Positions 1-5,161 of a stretch of 5,161 bases of DNA are shown piece after piece. This stretch comes from an uncultured Pseudomonadota bacterium. GTDB lineage: Bacteria; Pseudomonadota; Gammaproteobacteria; Burkholderiales; Usitatibacteraceae. The notes under the pieces were generated by a model, which made no database searches, had not been told where the DNA came from, and saw only the letters and a program-made list of their open reading frames with translations. The DNA is taken from positions 1 to 5,161 of the forward strand of contig CAMPHL010000216.1 of NCBI GenBank assembly GCA_946885905.1, given 5' to 3'. A program made the position numbers and the translations under genes. The number at the start of each line of letters is the position of its first letter. Position 1 is the first letter of the stretch.

Positions 1-1
1 G

Positions 2-604
2 GAAAACATCGCCGAGGTCATCGACACGTACAAGGCGCATGGCATCCGGCACATCGTGGCGCTGCGCGGCGACCTGCCTTCGGGACTGGCGGCGGCGGGC
101 GAATTCCGCTTTGCCTCCGAGCTCGTGAGCTTCATCCGGCTGCGCACCGGCGACTGGTTCCACATCGAAGTCGCCTGCTATCCCGAGTACCACCCGCAGG
201 CCCGCCGGGCGCACCAGGACCTCGCGGCCTTCAAGGCGAAGGTGGACGCGGGTGCCGATGCCGCGATCACGCAGTACTTCTACAATCCCGACGCCTACTT
301 CCACTTCGTGGAGCAGTGTCAGGCGCTCGGCATCAAGGTGCCGATCGTCCCGGGCATCATGCCGATCAACAATTTTTCCCAGCTCGCGCGGTTCTCCGAC
401 GCCTGCGGCGCGGAGATTCCGCGCTGGATGCGGCTCAAGCTCGAAAGCTACGGCGACGACGCCGCCTCGATCAAAGCCTTCGGCCTCGACGTGGTGACGC
501 AGCTCTGCGACCGCCTGCTCGAGGGCGGTGCCCCGGGCCTGCACATCTATACGATGAACCAGGCGGGACCCACTTCGACGCTCTGGCAGCGCCTCGGGCT
601 CTAG
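2..604 (+). CDS. metF: Methylenetetrahydrofolate reductase MetF, 5' truncated by window edge
   Basis: FAD-dependent cytosolic enzyme reducing 5,10-methylenetetrahydrofolate to 5-methyltetrahydrofolate, the methyl donor for methionine synthesis. About 200 codons are visible, starting in frame at base 2; the family is usually 275-300 residues, so roughly the first 75-95, including the N-terminal catalytic Glu of the TIM barrel, lie off the window. A GTG at 56-58 is internal (the Val of VALRGDLP), not a start. Family motifs in order are LRGDLP (Asp codon 71-73, matching E. coli Asp120), FHIEVACYPEYHPQA, KVDAGADAAITQYFY (Gln codon 272-274, matching the folate-contacting Gln183 of E. coli), and IVPGIMPINNFSQ followed by IPRWM. 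It ends HIYTMNQAG...LWQRLGL with a TAG stop at 602-604, a normal MetF C-terminus. Identification rests on recalled family motifs and is very secure. Nothing suggests it is broken. Confidence 0.96.
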   Translation, partial: ENIAEVIDTYKAHGIRHIVALRGDLPSGLAAAGEFRFASELVSFIRLRTGDWFHIEVACYPEYHPQARRAHQDLAAFKAKVDAGADAAITQYFYNPDAYFHFVEQCQALGIKVPIVPGIMPINNFSQLARFSDACGAEIPRWMRLKLESYGDDAASIKAFGLDVVTQLCDRLLEGGAPGLHIYTMNQAGPTSTLWQRLGL

Positions 605-638
605 GCCCGAAACGCGGGTTCCCGGGCGGGCCGCGAGC

Positions 639-644
639 TACAAT
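639..644 (+). promoter_or_regulatory. Candidate -10 box (TACAAT) for mgtE
   Basis: TACAAT differs from the sigma-70 consensus TATAAT at one base and stands out in very GC-rich surroundings. Transcription would begin near base 651, giving a leader of about 20 bases that contains the ribosome binding site. No good -35 hexamer is visible 16-18 bases upstream (about 615-622 is GC-rich), so this is a half-site prediction only. Confidence 0.4.
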
Positions 645-656
645 TCCCGAAATCCC

Positions 657-663
657 GAGGGAG
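657..663 (+). promoter_or_regulatory. Ribosome binding site deciding the TTG start of mgtE
   Basis: GAGGGAG lies 7 bases upstream of the TTG at 671. An ATG at 664 directly abuts this site, leaving no spacing, and is in another frame, so it is not the start. The M48 gene downstream has the identical heptamer at the identical 7-base spacing, which supports the TTG call. Confidence 0.75.
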
Positions 664-670
664 ATGCGCC

Positions 671-1906
671 TTGATCGCCACCACCGAGCGTCCCACCGTC
701 GATCCTTCCCACCACCGGTCGGCGCTCGCCTCGCAGCTGAAGGCTCTGCCGCCCGAGGAGGCGGGCGCCCTGCTCGAGCGCACCCAGCCGGGCGAGGCGG
801 CCGAGGCGCTCCAGGAGCTCAATCCCGCGATCGCCGCCGCGATCCTCGCCGAGCTGGACAAGGGCGCGCGATCGCTCATCGCCTCGTCCGCGCCGGGCGA
901 GGTCGCGGAGCAGTGGAAGCGCAACGCTTCCTATCCGAAGGGCACGATCGGGCGGCTCATGGACGCGCCGCTCGCGGTCTTCAGCCCCGAGATGACCGTG
1001 GGCGATGCGATCGAGGCGTTGAGGCCGATCGTGCGCACGGCATTCGTCACATACATCTACGTGGTGGACGCCGAGCGCCGGCTCGATGGCCTCGCCACCA
1101 TGCGCGACCTGCTCTTCAATCCGCGCGAGGCGAAGCTTTCCGAGGTGATGCTGCGCCACCCCTTCGAGCTCAAGCCCGACCAGCCGGTGCCCGACGCGAT
1201 GAAGCTCACGGTGAACCGCCACTATCCCCAGTACCCGGTGTGCGACTACGACGGCAGGCTCGTGGGCCTCGTGCGTGGCGCGACACTCTTCGAGTCGCAG
1301 GCCTTCGAGATCACCGCGCAGGCCGGCTCGATGGTCGGCGTGGACAAGGAAGAGCGCATCGCCACGCCGATCGCGCAGAGCTTCAAGTTCCGCAACCCGT
1401 GGCTCCTCGTGAACCTCGTCACCGCCTTCGCCGCGGGCGGCGTGGTCGCGATCTTCCAGGGGACGCTCGACAAGCTCGTGATCCTGGCCACTTTCCTGCC
1501 GGTGCTCGCGGGACAGTCGGGCAACACCGGATGCCAGGCGCTTGCGGTTACGGTACGCGGCATCACGCTGGGCGACGTGAAGGCCGGCGGCGCGAAGCCG
1601 CTGGTATCCAAGGAAGCGATGCTGGGCCTGGCCAACGGCTCGGTCACCGGCCTGCTTTGCGGCATCGCCATGTATCTCTTCGCGATGTCGCAGAACTCGC
1701 CCCATGCCTTCCTGCTCGCGCTCGTCGTCACGCTCGCGATGATCGGCAGCTGCGCGATCAGCGGCATCTCGGGGGCCATCGTGCCGCTCGCGTTGAAGCG
1801 CCTCGGCGCGGACCCGGCAACCGCTTCGAGCATCGTGGTGACCACTGCGACGGATGTCGCGAGCATGGGCCTGCTGCTCGGCCTGGCCACCGTGGTGATC
1901 CGCTAG
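671..1906 (+). CDS. mgtE: MgtE-family magnesium transporter, short form, TTG start
   Basis: Inner-membrane Mg2+ channel/transporter of the MgtE (SLC41-like) family, 411 residues against about 450 for the well-studied members. Domains in order: a short MgtE N domain of helical repeats (about 15-95), two CBS domains (about 97-155 and 160-215) that in known members sense cytosolic Mg2+, a linker helix (about 216-240), then five membrane segments (about 243-263, 268-290, 316-337, 345-375, 384-410). The family signature between TM2 and the following loop reads PVLAGQSGNTGCQ (277-289). Asp395 in the last helix sits where the pore Asp (Asp432 of Thermus MgtE) is expected. The TTG start is chosen from the ribosome binding site at 657-663; the next in-frame ATG would fall at residue 97 and delete the N domain. 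The stop is only 17 bases before the next gene, suggesting co-transcription. Family identity is secure; physiological substrate (Mg2+ versus other divalent ions) is inferred. Confidence 0.93.
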   Translation: MIATTERPTVDPSHHRSALASQLKALPPEEAGALLERTQPGEAAEALQELNPAIAAAILAELDKGARSLIASSAPGEVAEQWKRNASYPKGTIGRLMDAPLAVFSPEMTVGDAIEALRPIVRTAFVTYIYVVDAERRLDGLATMRDLLFNPREAKLSEVMLRHPFELKPDQPVPDAMKLTVNRHYPQYPVCDYDGRLVGLVRGATLFESQAFEITAQAGSMVGVDKEERIATPIAQSFKFRNPWLLVNLVTAFAAGGVVAIFQGTLDKLVILATFLPVLAGQSGNTGCQALAVTVRGITLGDVKAGGAKPLVSKEAMLGLANGSVTGLLCGIAMYLFAMSQNSPHAFLLALVVTLAMIGSCAISGISGAIVPLALKRLGADPATASSIVVTTATDVASMGLLLGLATVVIR

Positions 1907-1910
1907 GGAC

Positions 1911-1916
1911 TATGAT
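1911..1916 (+). promoter_or_regulatory. Candidate -10 box (TATGAT) before the SH3b gene
   Basis: TATGAT is one base from TATAAT and lies just after the mgtE stop. If active, transcription would start around 1922-1924, at the ATG used here for the SH3b gene, giving a leaderless or near-leaderless message. It overlaps an alternative in-frame ATG at 1912. No clear -35 element is seen. Speculative. Confidence 0.25.
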
Positions 1917-1923
1917 TTCAGGC

Positions 1924-2433
1924 ATGAAGAGCTTCGCGTTCGCAGTTCTCCTGGGCCTCGCCTGCGCGACGGCGCTGGCCCAGGGCCAGGCGTTCACCAA
2001 CCGCGCCACCGAGCTCAAGGAGCAGGGCAGCGACCAGGCCCGCACGATCGCCAGCCTCAGGGAAAACACCGAGGTAAAGGTCCTGCAGCGAGGCGGCGGC
2101 TGGACCAGGGTGGAATCGGGCGGCCAGACCGGCTGGGTCAAGGTCTTCCACCTGCGCTTCCCCGCGACGGCGGCGACCGAGTCCTCCGGCGGCGGCTTCC
2201 TGTCCGGGCTTACCTCCGCCATCGGAGGCAGGCCGCGCACGCAGCAAGCGGGCATCCAGACCGTGGGCGTGCGCGGGCTCTCGCCCGAGGAATTGAAGAA
2301 CGCGAGCCCCGACGGCGAGGCGCTCCAGCGCATGCACTCGTTCGCGGCCGACAAGCGCGCCGCGGAGCGCTTCGCGCGCGAGGGCAAGCTCGCCGATGTG
2401 AAGGTCGACTACAACGAGGGAGCGCACAAATGA
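1924..2433 (+). CDS. Exported SH3b-domain protein of unknown function
   Basis: A 169-residue protein with no gene name I recognise. Residues 1-19 form a signal peptide (MKSF, hydrophobic core, cleavage likely after ATALA), so it should be periplasmic; there is no lipobox Cys. Residues about 23-79 resemble a bacterial SH3 domain: TIASLRENTEVKVLQRGGGW, then TRVESGGQTGWVKVFHLRF, with the Trp-x-x-Val...GlyTrpVal pattern typical of the fold. A Gly/Ser-rich linker (about 85-105) follows, then a charged helical tail with GLSPEELKNASPD (118-130). Bacterial SH3b domains often bind peptidoglycan or proteins, but no ligand can be named. An in-frame ATG at 1912 would add MISG; neither start has a well-spaced ribosome binding site (AGGGA at 1905-1909 is too close to 1912 and far from 1924), and 1924 gives the cleaner signal peptide. 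Its stop overlaps the M48 start (ATGA), so the two are probably translated together. Confidence 0.85.
   Translation: MKSFAFAVLLGLACATALAQGQAFTNRATELKEQGSDQARTIASLRENTEVKVLQRGGGWTRVESGGQTGWVKVFHLRFPATAATESSGGGFLSGLTSAIGGRPRTQQAGIQTVGVRGLSPEELKNASPDGEALQRMHSFAADKRAAERFAREGKLADVKVDYNEGAHK
2416..2422 (+). promoter_or_regulatory. Ribosome binding site of the M48 protease gene
   Basis: GAGGGAG, 7 bases before the ATG at 2430, lies inside the last codons of the SH3b gene. With the ATGA overlap this supports coupled translation and fixes the protease start. Confidence 0.75.
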
Positions 2434-3293
2434 GGGCGATCCTGCTCGCGCTGTTGCTGCCCGCGGCTGCGACCCCGGCCGCGGCGCAGTTCGACCTCGG
2501 CCGCATCATCAACAAGACGATCGAGACCACGAAGAAATTCCAGGAAGCCAACAAGGAATTCACCCAGGAGCAGGAGATCGACCTGGGCAACGGCATCACC
2601 GCGAGCATCCTGGGGGCGGTGAAGCTGCATCCCGATTCGAACCTGCAGCGCTACGTGAACCGCGTCGGCAAGTGGGTCGCGATGCACTCGGCGCGCGCGG
2701 ACCTGCCGTGGCACTTCGGCGTGATCGAGGGCGACTCGGTCAACGCCTTCGCGATGCCCGGCGGCACGGTGCTGGTCTCGGCGGGCCTGGTGAAGCGCCT
2801 GGGCAGCGAGGCCGAGCTGGCGGCGGTCCTCGGGCACGAGATCGCGCACGTGGTGCTCAAGCACCAGCTGGCCGCGATCCAGTCGAGCCTCAACAGCGAC
2901 GCGTGGGCGAGCGTCGGCAAGGACCTCGCCGGCGAGGCGATCGGCCGCCGCGGGGGCGATGCGTTCGGCCTCAAGAGCGCCGCGGCCAACATGGGCGTCG
3001 ACGCGGTCAAGAACGGCGTGTTCCTCCGCCCGCTCGACCGCGGGATGGAGTACGAGGCCGACCGGCTGGGCGTGGTGCTTGCCGCCCGCAGCGGCTACGA
3101 CCCGTACGGGCTGCCCTCGGTGATGCAGATGCTCGCGCAGGAGAAAGGCGACGGCTCGGGCGCGGACGTGTTCAGCACGCATCCGTCTGCCTCGGACCGG
3201 CTGGGCGAGCTGGAGAAATTCGTTCCTACGGTGGCAACCTCGGCCGGGCAGGGCGTCGAGGCGCGGTTCCGGCAGGTCGCCGGCGTCAAGTAG
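2430..3293 (+). CDS. Periplasmic M48-family zinc metalloprotease (short, without TPR domain)
   Basis: A 287-residue protein with an N-terminal signal peptide (about 1-19, cleavage after PAAA) and no lipobox Cys, so a soluble or loosely attached periplasmic protease is predicted. The M48 catalytic signature is intact: HEIAH at 136-140 (His136 and His140 as Zn ligands, Glu137 as general base), EYEAD at 207-211 (Glu207 as probable third ligand), and a THPSASDR motif at 250-257 seen near the end of this domain in BepA/LoiP/Oma1-type members. Upstream, the strand region reads [31 protein letters not shown] (75-120 overall), typical of the family. It lacks the C-terminal TPR domain of BepA (about 490 residues) and is closest in size to LoiP (about 250), but LoiP is a lipoprotein. 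Likely role: quality control or processing of envelope proteins; substrate unknown. The SH3b protein is its probable operon partner. Its last 8 bases overlap the opposing ttcA gene. Confidence 0.92.
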   Translation: MRAILLALLLPAAATPAAAQFDLGRIINKTIETTKKFQEANKEFTQEQEIDLGNGITASILGAVKLHPDSNLQRYVNRVGKWVAMHSARADLPWHFGVIEGDSVNAFAMPGGTVLVSAGLVKRLGSEAELAAVLGHEIAHVVLKHQLAAIQSSLNSDAWASVGKDLAGEAIGRRGGDAFGLKSAAANMGVDAVKNGVFLRPLDRGMEYEADRLGVVLAARSGYDPYGLPSVMQMLAQEKGDGSGADVFSTHPSASDRLGELEKFVPTVATSAGQGVEARFRQVAGVK

Positions 3294-4134
3294 TCGTTCG
3301 TTTCTTCGCGACGAGGCGGATCGGCGCGGGCTTCATTTCGCCGGTGGCCTCGAGGGCTGCGAAGTCGAACAGCGACCGGTCCAGGAGGTGCGAGGGTGCC
3401 ACGTTGGCGAGGGCGGCGAAGATGCTCTCCAGCCGGCCGGGCGATTTCCTCTCCCACTCGCGCAGCATGGCCTTCGCCTGCTTCCTCTGCAGCTGCTCCT
3501 GGCTGCCGCACAGGTCGCACGGAACGATCGGGAACCCGCGAAGCGCGGCATAGGCCTCGAGGTCGGACTCCTCCACGTAGGCGAGCGGCCGGATCACGAC
3601 GTGCTTGCCGTCGTCGGAAACCAGCTTGGGCGGCATCGCCTTCAGCTTGCCGCCGTGGAAGAGGTTGAGGAAGAAGGTCTCGAGGATGTCGTCGCGGTGG
3701 TGGCCGAGGGCGATCTTCGTGGCGCCGAGCTCGGAGGCCACGCGATACAGCACCCCGCGGCGCAGGCGCGAGCACAGCCCACACATCGTGGCGCCTTCGG
3801 GAATCACGCGCTTCACGACGCTGTACGTATCCTGCACCTCGATGCGGAATTCCACGCCGGCGGACCGGAGGTAGTCGGGGAGCACGTGCTCCGGAAAGCC
3901 GGGATGGCGCTGGTCGAGGTTCACCGCGACGATCTCGAAGGGCACGGGCGACTTCTCGCGCAGGCGCATGAGAACGTCCAGCATCGCGTAGCTGTCCTTG
4001 CCGCCGGACAGGCACGCCATGACCTTGTCGCCGGCCTCGATCATGGAGTAGTCGGCGATGGCCTGGCCTACGAGGCGGCGCAAGCGCTTGGCGAGCTTGG
4101 CGCCTTCGAAGTCTGCCTTCCGGGAATCGGTCAT
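3286..4134 (-). CDS. ttcA: tRNA 2-thiocytidine(32) synthetase TtcA
   Basis: Cytosolic ATP-dependent enzyme that converts cytidine 32 of certain tRNAs to 2-thiocytidine, using an iron-sulfur cluster and sulfur from a cysteine desulfurase. 282 residues (E. coli TtcA about 311). The PP-loop ATP motif SGGKDS is at 43-48. Cluster cysteines are the MCGLC pair (Cys118, Cys121), followed by [10 protein letters not shown], and a second pair in PCDLCGSQ (Cys206, Cys209), one of which should be the third ligand as in E. coli (Cys122, Cys125, Cys222). [20 protein letters not shown] (143-162) is also characteristic. The frame stays open upstream of the start, but [18 protein letters not shown] is a normal TtcA N-terminus and its ATG overlaps the stop of the reductase gene (ATGA on the minus strand), so 4134 is chosen. 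No strong ribosome binding site is visible, which fits translational coupling. The C-terminus is short and basic (KKRTTT). Confidence 0.95.
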   Translation of the reverse strand: MTDSRKADFEGAKLAKRLRRLVGQAIADYSMIEAGDKVMACLSGGKDSYAMLDVLMRLREKSPVPFEIVAVNLDQRHPGFPEHVLPDYLRSAGVEFRIEVQDTYSVVKRVIPEGATMCGLCSRLRRGVLYRVASELGATKIALGHHRDDILETFFLNLFHGGKLKAMPPKLVSDDGKHVVIRPLAYVEESDLEAYAALRGFPIVPCDLCGSQEQLQRKQAKAMLREWERKSPGRLESIFAALANVAPSHLLDRSLFDFAALEATGEMKPAPIRLVAKKRTTT

Positions 4135-4871
4135 AGATGGATGCCGCGCCCGCCGTCGACGGCCAGGATCTGGCCGGTCACGAACGGCGCGTCGAAGAGG
4201 AGGTATTTTACCGCGCCGGCCACGTCCTCCGGGCTGCCGATGCGCTTCAACGGCGTCTGCTCGGTGATGCGGCCCTTCTCCGCGGGCGCGAAGTGCTGGT
4301 CCCCGTCGGGCCACACGATGGCGCCGGGCGCGACGCCGTTCACCCGGACTTCGGGGCCGAGCTCGAGCGCGAGCGCGCGCGTGAGGCCCGCGAGCCCGGC
4401 CTTGGCGATCGAATACACGACGAAGTCCTTCAGCGGGCGCTCGGCATGGATGTCGACGAGGTTCACGATGGCGCCGCGCGCCTCGCGCAGCCACGGCGCC
4501 GCGGCCTGCGAGAGGAACAGCGGTGCGCGCAGGTTGCTGCCGACGAGATCGTCCCATTCGCCCTCGCCGATGCCGCCGAAGGGCGTGGGATAGAACGACG
4601 AGGCATTGTTCACGAGCGCGTCGAGGCGCCCGAAGGCCTGGACCGATTGCTCGACCAGCGCGGGCAGGCCCGCCAGGTCCAGCAGGTCCGCCTGCACCAC
4701 GGCACAGGAGCCTGCCCGCAGCGCGCTCAGCTCTTCGCGCAACTGCTCGGCCTCCGCGCGCGAGCGGTGGCAGTGGAGCACCACGTTGGCGCCAGCGGCG
4801 TGCAGCGTGCGCGCGGTGGAGGCACCGATGCGCCGCGCCGCGCCGGTGATGAGGACCGCGCCATCGTGCAT
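4131..4871 (-). CDS. Pteridine reductase, short-chain dehydrogenase (PTR1/FolM-like)
   Basis: NADPH-dependent short-chain dehydrogenase/reductase, 246 residues, expected to reduce dihydropterins or dihydrofolate. The nucleotide-binding motif is TGAARRIG (9-16), with the Arg (Arg14) of PTR1 TGAAKRLG. HCHRS (33-37) matches the PTR1 HYHRS segment that grips the NADPH 2'-phosphate. VNNAS is at 87-91. The catalytic set is Asp140-x12-Tyr153-x3-Lys157: Asp stands where classical SDRs have Ser, exactly as PTR1 uses Asp181/Tyr194/Lys198. The C-terminal [11 protein letters not shown] (231-241) is standard SDR. In E. coli the related FolM makes tetrahydromonapterin; which substrate applies here is inference. 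The start at 4871 is the only candidate, because an in-frame TAA lies a few codons upstream. It has no Shine-Dalgarno sequence and an AT-rich patch (GAATATAGC) directly before the ATG. It is the first gene of an operon with ttcA. Confidence 0.9.
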   Translation of the reverse strand: MHDGAVLITGAARRIGASTARTLHAAGANVVLHCHRSRAEAEQLREELSALRAGSCAVVQADLLDLAGLPALVEQSVQAFGRLDALVNNASSFYPTPFGGIGEGEWDDLVGSNLRAPLFLSQAAAPWLREARGAIVNLVDIHAERPLKDFVVYSIAKAGLAGLTRALALELGPEVRVNGVAPGAIVWPDGDQHFAPAEKGRITEQTPLKRIGSPEDVAGAVKYLLFDAPFVTGQILAVDGGRGIHL

Positions 4872-4936
4872 GCTATATTCGGACGAGAAGAACGATTAAG
4901 CGAAGTTTAGCCGAGCCCGGCCCCGCACCGCTCGCG
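4872..4936. promoter_or_regulatory. Divergent promoter region between reductase and methyltransferase genes
   Basis: 65 bases separate two outward-facing starts, so promoters for both genes should lie here or just inside the flanking genes. Bases 4872-4910 are clearly AT-richer than the surroundings. On the plus strand TATATT (4874-4879) could be a -10 box for the methyltransferase gene, with a leader of about 50 bases. On the minus strand GAATAT overlaps the same bases, 3 bases from the reductase ATG. No consensus -35 element, operator repeat or Shine-Dalgarno sequence is evident for either gene. Confidence 0.5.
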
Positions 4937-5161
4937 ATGACGCTCAGCGCCGACCCGATCCTGCCGCCTCCCTCGCCCGAAGCAGCGGCGCATTCCGCGC
5001 GGCTCGCCGAGCACATCGCGAGGACCATCGCTTCCGAAGGCGACTGGGTTCCCTTCTCCCGCTACATGGAGCTCGCGCTGTACGCGCCGGGCATGGGCTA
5101 CTACACCGCCGGCGCGCGCAAGTTCGGGCCCGAGGGCGATTTCGTCACCGCGCCCGAGATC
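4937..5161 (+). CDS. SAM-dependent methyltransferase, COG1565/MidA-NDUFAF7 family, N-terminal fragment
   Basis: The first 75 codons of a gene that runs off the right edge without a stop. After a variable Pro/Ala-rich start (MTLSADPILPPPSPEAAAHS), residues 23-75 match the N-terminus of the COG1565 family: LAEHIARTIASEGDWVPF, then SRYMELALYAPGMGYY, GARKFGPEGDFVTAPEI. The family has a class I SAM-binding fold and usually about 350-400 residues, so the SAM-binding core is off the window. The mitochondrial member NDUFAF7/MidA methylates an arginine in a complex I subunit; the bacterial substrate is not established to my knowledge. The ATG at 4937 is the only sensible start seen, although no ribosome binding site precedes it (GCACCGCTCGCG). 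It is divergent from the pteridine reductase gene, an arrangement I recall from betaproteobacteria but cannot verify here. Confidence 0.88.
   Translation, partial: MTLSADPILPPPSPEAAAHSARLAEHIARTIASEGDWVPFSRYMELALYAPGMGYYTAGARKFGPEGDFVTAPEI

Larger units (their letters stand above)
605..670 (+). other. metF-mgtE intergenic gap
   Basis: A 66-base gap between the metF stop and the mgtE TTG. It holds a weak 5-base-pair inverted repeat (GCCCG at 605-609, CGGGC at 623-627) without a following T-run, then a TACAAT box and a strong Shine-Dalgarno sequence. It is long enough to carry a promoter, so mgtE need not depend on metF transcription. I see no intrinsic terminator. Confidence 0.6.

Noticed and set aside
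605..627. Inverted repeat GCCCG/CGGGC after metF as a terminator
   Set aside because: Only 5 base pairs with a 13-base loop and no T-run; such repeats are expected by chance in DNA this GC-rich.
638..1705. A 355-codon minus-strand open frame opposite mgtE
   Set aside because: Rich in His, Arg, Glu and Gly with no domain; the plus-strand frame is a clear MgtE protein. This is an antisense shadow.
316..2433. A 705-codon open frame on the plus strand running through metF, mgtE and the SH3b gene
   Set aside because: Its first three quarters read in an alternative frame of metF and mgtE and give an Arg/Ala/Gly-rich sequence with no recognisable domain, as expected in GC-rich DNA. Only the last part (from 1912 or 1924), with a signal peptide and SH3b domain, is real.
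4135..4557. N-terminal extension of ttcA in frame back to 4557
   Set aside because: The added 141 residues are Arg/Ala-rich shadow of the pteridine reductase gene, whereas the ATG at 4134 gives a normal TtcA N-terminus and an ATGA overlap.
3388..4593. A 401-codon plus-strand open frame opposite ttcA and the reductase
   Set aside because: Low-complexity, His/Gly/Ala/Glu-rich antisense reading without any motif; both minus-strand genes are well supported.
1..5161. Mobile element, CRISPR, RNA gene or defence system
   Set aside because: No direct-repeat array, terminal inverted repeats, transposase or integrase motif, tRNA cloverleaf or toxin-antitoxin-like pair was seen; all genes are common housekeeping or envelope families with uniform base composition.

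Overview
This window is ordinary chromosomal DNA from a GC-rich proteobacterium, most likely a betaproteobacterium. The reasons are the strong G/C bias at third codon positions, the families present (TtcA with its CxxC pairs, a PTR1-like pteridine reductase, a COG1565 methyltransferase, MetF, a short MgtE) and their tight packing. Genus cannot be decided from the sequence alone. I see no insertion sequence, CRISPR array, rRNA, tRNA, phage gene or transposon end. Nearly every base lies in one of seven genes.

Layout. Bases 2-604 (+) hold the C-terminal two thirds of metF (methylenetetrahydrofolate reductase), open at the left edge. A 66-base gap carries a TACAAT box and a strong ribosome binding site for a TTG-initiated mgtE-type Mg2+ transporter gene (671-1906, +). 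Almost directly after it come two exported proteins whose genes overlap by ATGA: a small SH3b-domain protein (1924-2433, +) and a short periplasmic M48 metalloprotease (2430-3293, +). The M48 gene converges on ttcA (3286-4134, -), and the two 3' ends overlap by 8 bases. ttcA itself overlaps by ATGA with the pteridine reductase gene upstream of it (4131-4871, -). A 65-base divergent intergenic region separates the reductase from the start of a COG1565/MidA-like SAM-dependent methyltransferase gene (4937 to the right edge, +).

How the genes may work together. There are three transcription units: a rightward metF/mgtE/SH3b/M48 run, a leftward reductase-ttcA operon, and the rightward methyltransferase. 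MetF and the pteridine reductase both act in folate/pterin metabolism but lie in opposite units. The SH3b and M48 proteins look like an envelope pair (a putative wall- or protein-binding module plus a zinc protease), judged from coupling and shared export signals. TtcA is a tRNA 2-thiocytidine synthetase.

I found no convincing undescribed system. The points most worth checking are the SH3b-M48 couple, the 8-base convergent overlap, and the start/promoter arrangement around the AT-rich patches.
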